From the NCBI GenBank assembly GCA_965229445.1, contig OZ245876.1, positions 558,001-622,000 of the forward strand: DNA of 64,000 nucleotides, read 5' to 3'. Each line of letters starts with the position of its first letter. Position 1 is the stretch's first letter. The notes below the pieces were generated by a model that was not told where the DNA came from, ran no database searches, and saw only the letters and a program-made list of their open reading frames with translations. The DNA comes from Owenweeksia sp965229445. GTDB taxonomy: Bacteria; Bacteroidota; Bacteroidia; Flavobacteriales; Schleiferiaceae. Of this stretch, positions 17,120 to 25,448 are shown piece after piece. A program made the position numbers and the translations under genes.

Positions 17120-18610
17120 TTACACCAAGTCACCTTGTAGCACTTGGTCAATGGTCTTTTCTATATCACGCGTATAGTCATGACGTTTTGGTCGGATGCG
17201 TCCAATACTCAAGTCGCAATCATATTCTTCTGTCCAGGTTTCAAAATTTTCAGCGAGTTCTTTTATGGCCTTACAGATAAACTCAATTTCTTGGTTCGTG
17301 TTGGTAGGATGAATCGAGAGTCGAATCCAGCCAGGCTTGGTTGAACAGTCGCCGTGATTGATGCGATCTGTGATTTCTTTAGATTGTTCAGGAGTGACAT
17401 GGAGAAGGTAATGACCGTAGGTGCCGGCGCATGAGCAGCCACCCCTGGTTTGAATCCCATATCGATCATTAAGCATTTTTACTCCTAAATTGTAATGTAG
17501 TCCATCTATGTAAAAAGAGATAATACCCAGTCTTTCTTTATGCTCACCAGCCAGAATATGCAAGTTTGGAATCTCATCCAGGTGCGACCAAATTATTTGC
17601 AGGATTTCTTCTTCCCTGGCTCTGATCTTGTCAACTCCCATTTCTGTCTTAAGCTGGCAGCACATGGCGGCTCTCATGGTTTGAATAAAAGAGGGTGTAC
17701 CACCATCCTCACGGGCTTCAATGTCATCAATATACTTATGTTCACCCCATGGGTTTGTCCAATCCACCGTGCCACCCCCGGGGTTATCGGGAATGGTGTT
17801 TCTGTATAGCTTCTTGTTAAACACCAGGATACCACTTGAGCCCGGACCACCTAAAAACTTATGTGGTGAAAAATAGAGGGCATCCAGGTAGCGACCGCTG
17901 CCATCATTTTCATGCATCTGAATATCGATATACGGCGCTGAAGCGGCAAAATCCACAAAGCATAAGCCTCCTTCTTCATGCATCATTTGGGCAATATCCA
18001 TGTAGGGGGTAATAATGCCTGTTACATTAGAGCATGAGGTCACCGCAGCTATTCTTGTTTCTCGATCTGCATACTCACGAACTTTTGCACGAAAGGCTGC
18101 CAAATCCACCAGTCCTTCGTGATCGGGAGGGATAACGACCACTTCGGCCAGCGTTTCATACCAACTGGTTTGGTTGGAATGATGTTCCATATGTGTTACA
18201 AAGATTACCGGTCTTTCCTTTTCCTCGATATGCACCTTGTCGATAAAGGCTTCATGTAATTTCAATCCCAGTATGCGTTGAAATTTATTTACAATTCCAG
18301 TCATGCCGGAATTGGAGGATATGAGCACATCATCAGCTCCCGCCCCTACATGTTGCTTAATTATCTGTTGAGCTTTGTGATAAGCATAGGTGGTTGACAT
18401 ACCGGTGTGGTTGGTATCAGTATGTGTATTGGCGACCAGAGGGTAAATTTCATATCGCAGCTTGTCTTCTATTGGTTTGTACATCCTGCCACTAGCGGTC
18501 CAGTCGGCATACAGAAGTTTTATGTCTTTATGCACTGGGGTGGGAATACATTGATCTATGCCAATAATATTCTCTCGAAATTTCTGAAAATATGCCTCCA
18601 AGCTTGCCAT
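17120..18610 (-). CDS. Class V aminotransferase (cysteine desulfurase-like), PLP-dependent
   Basis: A 496-residue fold-type I PLP enzyme. The PLP-binding lysine is in ALYFSPHKFLGGPGSSGILV, the aspartate that contacts the pyridine nitrogen is in GGLCFVDFAASAPYIDI, and a cysteine-containing loop (TRGGCSCAGTYGHYLLH) near residue 380 resembles the mobile loop of SufS/IscS-like proteins. It is longer than standard cysteine desulfurases (about 400) and belongs to an uncharacterised relative group, so desulfurase activity is uncertain. A GTG 48 bases further upstream is possible, but ATG 18610 (MASLEAYFQKFREN) is the more normal start. No suf genes adjoin it. Confidence 0.82.
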   Translation of the reverse strand: MASLEAYFQKFRENIIGIDQCIPTPVHKDIKLLYADWTASGRMYKPIEDKLRYEIYPLVANTHTDTNHTGMSTTYAYHKAQQIIKQHVGAGADDVLISSNSGMTGIVNKFQRILGLKLHEAFIDKVHIEEKERPVIFVTHMEHHSNQTSWYETLAEVVVIPPDHEGLVDLAAFRAKVREYADRETRIAAVTSCSNVTGIITPYMDIAQMMHEEGGLCFVDFAASAPYIDIQMHENDGSGRYLDALYFSPHKFLGGPGSSGILVFNKKLYRNTIPDNPGGGTVDWTNPWGEHKYIDDIEAREDGGTPSFIQTMRAAMCCQLKTEMGVDKIRAREEEILQIIWSHLDEIPNLHILAGEHKERLGIISFYIDGLHYNLGVKMLNDRYGIQTRGGCSCAGTYGHYLLHVTPEQSKEITDRINHGDCSTKPGWIRLSIHPTNTNQEIEFICKAIKELAENFETWTEEYDCDLSIGRIRPKRHDYTRDIEKTIDQVLQGDLV

Positions 18611-18814
18611 ATGCCAGGTAGTAAAGTGGTGGAAAGGAGTTTTGAACTGCCTAATCACCGATTAGTCAAGTACTAAATTAAGCTTTACCAGCATGATATA
18701 GAAAGCGAATTCGGTAAGTGGCAAATATTGGTTTTGATTTCCGAGCTACATAGAGTAATACTTGATTCGCGCCAAAGTGGGTGGTACAAAATTTAAGCTT
18801 CTATGTTTGAGGAG

Positions 18815-20131
18815 TCATTCTCTTAATATTCTGATATTGGTTTCGTACCCCTTAACCTTGATTTGTGAATTGTCGTTTTGATTCAAAGCATATCCTCGAG
18901 CGACGTACTTGCTTCCGCCTTTATTTATTTTTATTCCCGATAAATCCGACGCCGGAATTTCCATGCCCCCAAAACTCATATTAGCCTCCAATTGGTAACC
19001 TTTGTTTCCTTTTAAATTTAACTCCATGGAAGTAAATCGGGCATCAACTATTATATGTTCAAAATCAGCACTAATGTTGTTTATGCGAAATTCAGATTCA
19101 TAGCTTCTGGTGTCCAAAGATTGGCTAAGTGAACCGATATCAATTTTACAAAACCTGGAATTTATTTTTAAAGACTCGGTGCTGCTGACCAAAAAATCAG
19201 ATTCGTAGGCACTGACAACATTCAGAGATTTGGTGCTTCCTAGGGTAATTTTGCTAAACTTACCACTGGTGATAGTCACATGGTCGATTCTTCCGGCGAG
19301 AAGTTTCATTTCATAAGCAGTGAGTTCAAGATTATTGGCTTCGCTAATACTGACTTTACCAAAATTATGCTTCAATCTTACTGAATTGGTAATGCCAAGA
19401 TCAATATCGGATTCATAAGCACTTACTTCGGAATCAACCACCTGGTTAAAAACAATTTCAGAGAATTTACAATCCATTTTAAGGGACTTTACAGCCGATG
19501 CCCCTAGTTGACATTCATAGGCATTCAGAGTCATGGCTTTTGCAGATCCAATATTTCCATTGCTGAACTTTATATCGATTTGAGCTTCAGGTGGACTCAT
19601 CTTGGCAGCATTCAATTCACACTCATATATTGCCAGATTTACTCTTCCCTTATGTGAACCTAAATTCACCGTGCTGAACCTAATTTTGGCATCCAGGTGA
19701 TTTAGTTCAGGCATTTTTATGTCTATGGTATATCGATAGCGTTTCACCTTAATTACTTCATTATTTATCTTAACTCTCGTTTTGTTGTGGGTGATGGTTT
19801 CAGAAACGCAGTCGGGATTTTGAATACTTACACCATTTGCATTGCCTGAAATACTGGGTTCAAAGGCCTCTACCAACCTATTGATTTCTTCCGGGTCATA
19901 GGCTTCAACTGTAAGCGTGATCTTAACATCCACCACATTTTGATCCCAGGTAGAAATGCTTAAATCAGATTGTCGGCAGGTTAGGTTTACCTGGGCCGAG
20001 GAGTTCACATCGAAGTTTTTTTCCCAGGTTTTTGTTTCAGTGACAGTGCTTTTCTTGGAGGTCTCAGCCATCAGACCGCTGAACACATACAACCCCAGAA
20101 TACCGGTAATGACTATTTTATTGATCTTCAT
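18815..20131 (-). CDS. Exported beta-solenoid protein with alternating YE / KF repeats (DUF4097/GIN-like)
   Basis: A 438-residue protein with a signal peptide ending near MAE (residues 1-23), an N-terminal region typical of adhesin-like DUF4097/GIN-domain proteins, then a regular repeat from about 150 to 366. Rungs of 17-18 residues alternate between a (K/R)F-S type (RF151, KF188, KF222, NF256, KF291, RF326, RF365) and a YE type (YE169, YE205, YE239, YE273, YE309, YE344), which predicts a right-handed beta-helix. Its ATG overlaps the stop of the anti-sigma-like gene (ATGA). It is probably a cell-envelope protein made under the control of the adjacent ECF sigma factor; its ligand is unknown. 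Confidence 0.75.
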   Translation of the reverse strand: MKINKIVITGILGLYVFSGLMAETSKKSTVTETKTWEKNFDVNSSAQVNLTCRQSDLSISTWDQNVVDVKITLTVEAYDPEEINRLVEAFEPSISGNANGVSIQNPDCVSETITHNKTRVKINNEVIKVKRYRYTIDIKMPELNHLDAKIRFSTVNLGSHKGRVNLAIYECELNAAKMSPPEAQIDIKFSNGNIGSAKAMTLNAYECQLGASAVKSLKMDCKFSEIVFNQVVDSEVSAYESDIDLGITNSVRLKHNFGKVSISEANNLELTAYEMKLLAGRIDHVTITSGKFSKITLGSTKSLNVVSAYESDFLVSSTESLKINSRFCKIDIGSLSQSLDTRSYESEFRINNISADFEHIIVDARFTSMELNLKGNKGYQLEANMSFGGMEIPASDLSGIKINKGGSKYVARGYALNQNDNSQIKVKGYETNIRILRE

Positions 20132-20703
20132 ATTGCTAGTGATTTGTGGTTGTTTTTCATTGGCATAAGCCCTTCTTCAAATTGCTCTTGCTGCTCGTTT
20201 CTATCTACCTGTTGGAGTAGTCGCTCTAAGAGTCGAATCTTTTTTTCGTAAGTGTCTATGAGAATGCTGGCAAGCTTTTCACGATCTGAAGTCAGAGGAA
20301 TTTCCTCCTTGAATTCATCTTCTACTTGTTTTATAAATTCCATTTCCTGGAAGAAAACTTCGTACTCTTCGGGATCAACATTTTTTGCGGCAAGTCTTTG
20401 CTCTAACAAAATCAATTCTTGTCGGTAGGAAGCTTCCAGTCTTTCAAATGCCCCACTTTTTTCACTAACCAGGCTAAGTTCTGTGAAACTGGCTTTAGAT
20501 TGAGAAGTAAGAATATAGGTAAGCTGTACCGTGCAAAGAAATGCCAGGAATATAGCGGCAGCCCTCCAGTACATAGCGATTTTCCTACTTTTCGTAACTC
20601 CCAATCCTCGTTCTATACCCCTCCAAATTGACTGAGCATCAGGCTGATGGCTGTCTAAAGCCTGGCGGTTATCGATGATAAATTTTTCAAGATTGTCACT
20701 CAT
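20128..20703 (-). CDS. Probable membrane-bound anti-sigma factor
   Basis: A 191-residue protein with a hydrophilic N-terminus (residues 1-42), one transmembrane helix (MYWRAAAIFLAFLCTVQLTYI, about 44-64) and a coiled-coil periplasmic region (ASYRQELILLEQRLAAKNVD and KKIRLLERLLQQVDRNEQQ). Position alone, directly after and overlapping the sigma gene by eight bases, and before an exported protein, points to an anti-sigma role. It lacks a recognisable zinc-binding anti-sigma motif (HxxxCxxC), so it would be of a non-ZAS type. The long C-terminal coiled coil could sense the exported partner; that is inference. Confidence 0.6.
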   Translation of the reverse strand: MSDNLEKFIIDNRQALDSHQPDAQSIWRGIERGLGVTKSRKIAMYWRAAAIFLAFLCTVQLTYILTSQSKASFTELSLVSEKSGAFERLEASYRQELILLEQRLAAKNVDPEEYEVFFQEMEFIKQVEDEFKEEIPLTSDREKLASILIDTYEKKIRLLERLLQQVDRNEQQEQFEEGLMPMKNNHKSLAI

Positions 20704-21232
20704 GTTTCAATTGTGTTAGTCGTTCCCTTAATAAGAGCTTTGCCCTTCTATATTGAGACTTAACGGTGGAAAGAGAGATACCTAAATCCTTAGCAATCTC
20801 CTTCTGATCGTATCCTTCTATGAGATATAGACTTAGTACTTGTCTACAACCCTGAGGCAGCTTAAGAATTTCCTGGTTCACCACTTCGGGGGAAGGCATG
20901 AGCGGGTCATTGCCCTCTCCTTCTTCCAGATCAGCTATACGATCAATAGCCAGGTGTTGTGGTAGGTTTTTTCTTAATCTGTCCAACGCACAGTTAATCA
21001 TAATACGTTTTAGCCATGCCCCAAAAGTGGAGCGATACCTAAATTGATCTAGTCTTCCAAAGGCTTTAATAAAACCTTCTTGCACTATATCCTGAGCCTC
21101 CATCTCATTTTCTACCAGTCGCAAAACGGTGTTGTACATTGCCGCAACATAAAGGTGAAACAACTGGTGTTGAGCTAGTTGGTCGCCCTTAAGGCTTAGT
21201 TGAATGAGTTGAATTGTTTGGTTTTTGTTCAA
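20696..21232 (-). CDS. ECF-type RNA polymerase sigma factor
   Basis: A 178-residue sigma-70 family protein containing only regions 2 and 4. Region 2 has NTVLRLVENEMEAQDIVQEG followed by FIKAFGRLDQFRYRSTFGAW; region 4 has GYDQKEIAKDLGISLSTVKS, a helix-turn-helix for -35 recognition. It starts at a TTG codon (21232); no better ATG is in frame. It heads a three-gene overlapping operon with an anti-sigma-like gene and a repeat protein, and a putative self-recognised promoter lies just upstream. Confidence 0.92.
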   Translation of the reverse strand: MNKNQTIQLIQLSLKGDQLAQHQLFHLYVAAMYNTVLRLVENEMEAQDIVQEGFIKAFGRLDQFRYRSTFGAWLKRIMINCALDRLRKNLPQHLAIDRIADLEEGEGNDPLMPSPEVVNQEILKLPQGCRQVLSLYLIEGYDQKEIAKDLGISLSTVKSQYRRAKLLLRERLTQLKHE

Positions 21233-21258
21233 GAGCTTCTTAGGTTCTCTGGTTAAAA

Positions 21259-21281
21259 GACGGGATACTTTTTATAAAGTT
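21259..21281 (-). promoter_or_regulatory. Candidate ECF sigma promoter (AAC-N16-CGTC)
   Basis: On the minus strand AAC (21281-21279) and CGTC (21262-21259) are separated by exactly 16 bases, the classic ECF promoter layout, about 27 bases before the TTG start of the sigma gene. This suggests the sigma factor drives its own operon. The match is short, so it could be coincidence. Confidence 0.4.
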
Positions 21282-21750
21282 GGAATTTTGGGGTGTTGAT
21301 TTTAAAACAAGATAGGGGAATGCGTGATAGATGGTCGTAATTGAGCTGTGAGTGCGTGTGTATTAAGATTGAGTACCCTGAAATAGTAGCATGGTATTTA
21401 CAGGCATGAAGATAGGTAAGGGGTAAATAGTGGTTGTTGGTATTGGCTCAGATGAGGAGAGGGTTGATGTACGGGCGCTTTCCGGAAATAAAAACGCCCC
21501 CTTGCGGTACAGCACCCCTGTCCCCAGCATTAAGCTTGGCAATAAAGTGTTCTGAAACAATCCCGATTTGACGGAGTTCGATGAGGAGATGATAACAGGT
21601 AAGACTGGGTTGTTGAGAATGCGCCAGGGGAATAGCACTCTGTACAGTATCTATAGTTTGAATTTAGTTGTTAACCAAAGATCCTCTGCATTTCAGAACC
21701 TGTAGGCATCTGGCTCAGCTACCTTGTATGACAATTGACGGCACCCCTAC
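21282..21750. other. Gene-poor stretch of about 470 bases
   Basis: No convincing gene. A 91-residue minus-strand frame (21363-21638) is open but low-complexity and rich in Ser, Pro, Leu and Thr, with no family features; another minus-strand frame over the same bases also reads in a protein-like way (LRQIGIVSEHFIAKLNAGD), as in decayed coding DNA or a repeat. The stretch contains a reverse-orientation relative of the repeat found at 8145-8170. Confidence 0.4.
21480..21535 (-). repeat. Dispersed repeat, copy D (reverse orientation)
   Basis: Read on the minus strand from 21533, CTTAATGCTGGGGACAGGGG then TGCTG matches CTTAATACTGGGGACAGCGG then GTGCTG at 8149-8172 with only two substitutions and one indel over about 25 bases. 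Similarity fades after that, with only a loose C-C-G-rich echo and a GGGG block. Confidence 0.5.
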
Positions 21751-22917
21751 CTAATCAAGTCCTCGTCGACGTAATTCCTTTTTAATCAGTTTTAGCTCCC
21801 TTCCTGTTTGCCCTGCGGCGGAAGTGTTTTCTTCAGCACGTCTAATAAGATATGGTAATGTCTCCTCTACTGGTCCAAAGGGAAGATACTTCACGGTATT
21901 GTATCCTTCTTTCGCCAAATTGAAGCTCAGATTATCACTCATACCATAGAGCTGACTAAACCATACATGAGGATCACCTTTATCCAAACTATGCTCCTTC
22001 ATAAGCTCGGTGAGTTTTTTGGCACTTTCTTCATTATGACTGCCAGCAACGACAGAAATGCGATCCCTGTGCTCAATACAGAATTCCACCGCAGCATCGT
22101 AATCACGGTCGGTAGATTCTTTATCAGGTTGAATGGGAGATGCATATTGCAATGCTTCGGCGCGATCACGCTCTTTTTCCATGTAAGCTCCCCTAACCAG
22201 CTTTACACCAATGAAAAGATTTTCCTCCTCTGCCATTTTGTACAAGCTTTTTAAATACTCCAACCGATCCCATCGGTACATTTGAAGCGTAGTATAAACT
22301 GTACAATTCTCTCGATTAAACCGTTTGATCATATCCTCACAAATGCGATCTATGGCATCTTGAAACCATGATTCCTCTGCATCAATAAAAATTCCCAGTC
22401 CAGCCTTTTCGGCTTCGCTACAAATCATCTCTACTCTTTTTCTAGCAAGCAGGTATTCCTTGTTTTCCTCTTCCGTGAGTAGTTCGTTTGCATTCAGCTT
22501 TTCTAATAAACCAGACCTCACAATGCCGGTCATTTTGAAAACAGCAAAAGGAACTCCTTCCTGTTTGGCTCCAAAGTGAATAGTGGCAATTATACTCTGT
22601 GCTGTATTCTCAAAGGCTTCTTCGGTTTTGGAGGCTTCAACGGAGTAATCGAGAATAGAATGTACTCGATGCGACATGAGCTCCGATACCGTTTTTGCAC
22701 AGTCTTCAATAGTTTCCCCTCCTACAAAATGCCCATAAACTGTACTTTTTACCAGGCCTCTTATCGGTAAGCCAATTTTCACCGCCATCTCAGAGATGCT
22801 CTTTCCGGCAGACACCAGTTTTGGACTGGCAACCAGCCGAAAAAGCCAGGCGGCTTTTTTTAATTGAGTATTGCTTTTAGTGATAAAAGCAGTTTTAGTA
22901 TCCTCAAAATCTACCAT
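21751..22917 (-). CDS. Proline dehydrogenase
   Basis: A 388-residue FAD-dependent PRODH-domain enzyme that oxidises proline to 1-pyrroline-5-carboxylate. It has the TIM-barrel hallmarks KMTGIVRSGLLEKLNANEL, AEKAGLGIFIDAEESWFQDA, YTTLQMYRWDRLEYLKSL, GVKLVRGAYMEKERDRA, and the C-terminal FGPVEETLPYLIRRAEENTS, in which paired arginines bind the proline carboxylate. It is the monofunctional form, without the P5C dehydrogenase domain found in PutA. It is divergent from aroB with about 80 bases between start codons. Confidence 0.93.
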   Translation of the reverse strand: MVDFEDTKTAFITKSNTQLKKAAWLFRLVASPKLVSAGKSISEMAVKIGLPIRGLVKSTVYGHFVGGETIEDCAKTVSELMSHRVHSILDYSVEASKTEEAFENTAQSIIATIHFGAKQEGVPFAVFKMTGIVRSGLLEKLNANELLTEEENKEYLLARKRVEMICSEAEKAGLGIFIDAEESWFQDAIDRICEDMIKRFNRENCTVYTTLQMYRWDRLEYLKSLYKMAEEENLFIGVKLVRGAYMEKERDRAEALQYASPIQPDKESTDRDYDAAVEFCIEHRDRISVVAGSHNEESAKKLTELMKEHSLDKGDPHVWFSQLYGMSDNLSFNLAKEGYNTVKYLPFGPVEETLPYLIRRAEENTSAAGQTGRELKLIKKELRRRGLD

Positions 22918-22968
22918 TTCCTTTCAAACAATATTTTCACGCCAAGACATGTTCCTTTTCAGGTTTCG

Positions 22969-22976
22969 TTACTTTG
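22969..22976 (+). promoter_or_regulatory. Possible Bacteroidota -7 element for aroB
   Basis: TTACTTTG matches seven of eight positions of TAnnTTTG and sits 22 bases before the ATG at 22998. It overlaps an alternative TTG codon at 22974, which supports 22998 as the true aroB start. No clear -33 TTG accompanies it. Confidence 0.3.
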
Positions 22977-22997
22977 TCAAATATATTACAGATCTGC

Positions 22998-24068
22998 ATG
23001 CTGCACTATCCTGATCCTGAACACATATGGCCTGGCTCCGAGGCATTTTTACGCCTTAATCGACTTCTCGCCGAGGGAGCCTATACCAAGGTGGTGTTTC
23101 TTACCGATGAAAATACGCATCATCATTGCCTTCCCTTATTACTGCCTGAACTTGATGAGCTTGAAGATTATGAAGTGTTGGAGGTTCCTGCCGGAGAGGA
23201 TAGTAAATCTCCAGAAATTTTGATGCAGTTATGGTATTCCCTGTCAGATCTAGGTGTAGGTCGAAATGATTTGATTATTAATGTTGGAGGAGGAGTAGTT
23301 ACTGATCTTGGCGGGTTTATGGCGGGTACTTACTTGCGTGGCTTGGCGTTCATTAATATTCCTACTTCTCTTCTTGCCATGGTGGATGCATCAGTGGGAG
23401 GGAAGAACGGGATAAACCTGGCTCATGAAAAAAATCGGGTAGGCCTGTTTGCTGAACCTCGCGCCACTTGCATCCTGCCTCAATTTCTGGAGAGCTTGAG
23501 CCCAAGGCAGCGCAGAAGTGGCTTTGCTGAAATGCTAAAGCATGGCCTTATAAGCGATAGCAGTTATTGGGAACGCTGCCTCAAAATTGATATTCAGAAC
23601 CAGATTCCTGACACCGGATTAATCTTGGAATCTATTAAATTGAAAAAGGCAGTGGTTGATCAGGATTTCCGGGAAAAAGGCCTACGTAAAATTTTGAATT
23701 TTGGTCATAGTATAGGTCATGCTATTGAAACTTTGGCGATGGAAACAGATCATCCCTTATTACATGGCGAATCCATAGTGCTTGGAATGATGGCAGAATT
23801 GGAATTATCAGCTCGTTTTGCTGGTCTTAGCAGCATAGAGTCTAGGTTACTGCGAGAAAAACTATTTAACATTTACCCGGATCTTCTCATGAATTTTTCT
23901 GTTGAAGAATTGTTGCCTTTAATAAGACGAGATAAAAAAAATCGGCATGGCCAGCATCATTTTACCTTACTGGATAAACTTGGCAAAGCCAGGCCAGACG
24001 TAGTGGTCCCTGAGGAGGAACTTGTTGCCGGACTTCAAGCTCTGCAGGGATATTATACCGAGGCATAA
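22998..24068 (+). CDS. aroB: 3-dehydroquinate synthase
   Basis: A 356-residue NAD- and metal-dependent enzyme converting DAHP to 3-dehydroquinate, step two of the shikimate pathway. It has the NAD-binding segment NVGGGVVTDLGGFMAGTYLR, the metal and substrate segment ISTSLLAMVDASVGGKNGIN-like (here IPTSLLAMVDASVGGKNGIN), the Glu ligand in RSGFAEMLKHGLISD and the His ligands in LNFGHSIGHAIE and HGESIVLGMM. An upstream in-frame TTG (22974) overlaps the promoter-like element, so I use ATG 22998. aroA follows after 54 bases, forming a two-gene shikimate unit. Confidence 0.95.
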   Translation: MLHYPDPEHIWPGSEAFLRLNRLLAEGAYTKVVFLTDENTHHHCLPLLLPELDELEDYEVLEVPAGEDSKSPEILMQLWYSLSDLGVGRNDLIINVGGGVVTDLGGFMAGTYLRGLAFINIPTSLLAMVDASVGGKNGINLAHEKNRVGLFAEPRATCILPQFLESLSPRQRRSGFAEMLKHGLISDSSYWERCLKIDIQNQIPDTGLILESIKLKKAVVDQDFREKGLRKILNFGHSIGHAIETLAMETDHPLLHGESIVLGMMAELELSARFAGLSSIESRLLREKLFNIYPDLLMNFSVEELLPLIRRDKKNRHGQHHFTLLDKLGKARPDVVVPEEELVAGLQALQGYYTEA

Positions 24069-24122
24069 AATGCCCCATTCTGGCTTGGATGCTCGATCAA
24101 AAATGCTTCACTTTGATGGTCC

Positions 24123-25364
24123 ATGTCCGGTCAAAAATCCATATCTCAATTTCACCTCTCACATAACCGTAAAAATATCGTAAGGCGCATTGAGATTTCC
24201 GGTAGTAAGAGCGAATCAAACCGCTTGCTAATTCTCAAACACCTGTACTTTCCTCAGATGTCGATAAAAGGATTATCCGATAGTGAGGATACCAAAACTA
24301 TGCTTCGGTGCTTGTCAGACAGAGGTAATTTTATTCATGCGGGAGAAGCCGGCACGGTAATGCGTTTTCTCACAGCCTACCTGGCTATTCGCGATGGTGA
24401 AGAGAATGTACTAATGGGAACTCCAGGCATGCATAAGAGGCCCATTGGAAGCTTGGTAAACGCCTTGTGTGAACTTGGTACAGAAATAAGGTATTTAGAA
24501 AAGGAAGGATATCCGCCCATAAAAATCTTTGGCACTAAGATTAAGGGAGGCTCTGTTCAGGTGGATGCAGGAACTTCCAGTCAGTTTATTACCAGCTTAA
24601 TGATGATCGCTCCCTTGATGGAGTTAGGCTTAAGAATACAACTTCGGGGAACCTTCGTTTCAGCACCCTATGTTCATCTTACGGCCAATATGATGGAGAG
24701 ATTGGGATTTAAGATTGTAGTCTCCGATGAAGAAATAAGTATTGATCCTGGTATACCTAAGCATATACCAATTTGGAAGGTTGAGCCAGATTGGAGCTCT
24801 GCATCTTATTGGTTTCTCATCGCAACTTTAGCCAAAGGATCTGAAATATATCTACCCGGTTTTAAGCCGAACAGCAATCAGGGCGATGCTGCAGTGGTGA
24901 AATACTTTGAAATCTTAGGTGTGAAACATAAGTTCGATCAAACAGGTATAAAACTCTACCATGTTGGCGGGCACCCAGAATCGCTGAGTTTAAATTTAAT
25001 AGACCACCCGGATCTGACACCGGCTCTGGCTACGGCTTGTGCAGCACTAAATATAAATACCGAACTTTATGGACTGCAGAGTCTTAGGATAAAGGAAACG
25101 GATCGCCTGTCAGCCCTCCAGAACGAATTGTCCAAGACCGGAGCAGAGATAGAAATAGGCAGTGATTACCTGAAAGTAATATCGGGAATAAAGGAAGTGC
25201 AATCCAGGACATTTAAGACCTATGATGATCACCGGATGGCTATGGCGCTTGCTCCTCTGGCTTTGCTTGATGAAATTGTGATAGAAGATCCCCAGGTGGT
25301 AGATAAGAGTTATCCAAATTTTTGGTCGGACCTGGAAAAAGTTGGTTTTCAACTCAGCATTTAG
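24123..25364 (+). CDS. aroA: 3-phosphoshikimate 1-carboxyvinyltransferase (EPSP synthase)
   Basis: A 413-residue EPSP synthase. The shikimate-3-phosphate site ISGSKSESNRLLILKHLYFP and the PEP-site segment HAGEAGTVMRFLTAYLA are conserved, as are TSSQFITSLMMIAPLMELGL, PDWSSASYWFLIA, SLRIKETDRLSALQNEL and the closing YDDHRMAMALAPLALLD. It joins shikimate-3-phosphate and PEP to form EPSP. The GEAGT loop differs from the canonical NAGTAxR (here EAGTVMR), as is common in Bacteroidota members. It lies 54 bases downstream of aroB in one unit. Confidence 0.93.
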   Translation: MSGQKSISQFHLSHNRKNIVRRIEISGSKSESNRLLILKHLYFPQMSIKGLSDSEDTKTMLRCLSDRGNFIHAGEAGTVMRFLTAYLAIRDGEENVLMGTPGMHKRPIGSLVNALCELGTEIRYLEKEGYPPIKIFGTKIKGGSVQVDAGTSSQFITSLMMIAPLMELGLRIQLRGTFVSAPYVHLTANMMERLGFKIVVSDEEISIDPGIPKHIPIWKVEPDWSSASYWFLIATLAKGSEIYLPGFKPNSNQGDAAVVKYFEILGVKHKFDQTGIKLYHVGGHPESLSLNLIDHPDLTPALATACAALNINTELYGLQSLRIKETDRLSALQNELSKTGAEIEIGSDYLKVISGIKEVQSRTFKTYDDHRMAMALAPLALLDEIVIEDPQVVDKSYPNFWSDLEKVGFQLSI

Positions 25365-25421
25365 GAATTTAATCACCCCTTAGCCCTGAGGAATATCATA
25401 AATAAACTTCGCCAATCATTA

Positions 25422-25429
25422 TAGGTTTG
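25422..25429 (+). promoter_or_regulatory. Bacteroidota-type -7 promoter element for fhs
   Basis: TAGGTTTG is a full match to TAnnTTTG and lies 19 bases before the ATG of the formate-tetrahydrofolate ligase gene, implying a very short leader. A clear -33 TTG at the expected distance is not seen. Confidence 0.4.
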
Positions 25430-25448
25430 CGTACAATTATTAGCAGCT

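Noticed and set aside
21363..21638. 91-residue open frame on the minus strand
   Set aside because: It is rich in Ser, Pro, Leu and Thr with no family features, overlaps a repeat copy, and another frame over the same bases looks equally protein-like; it is not supported as a gene.
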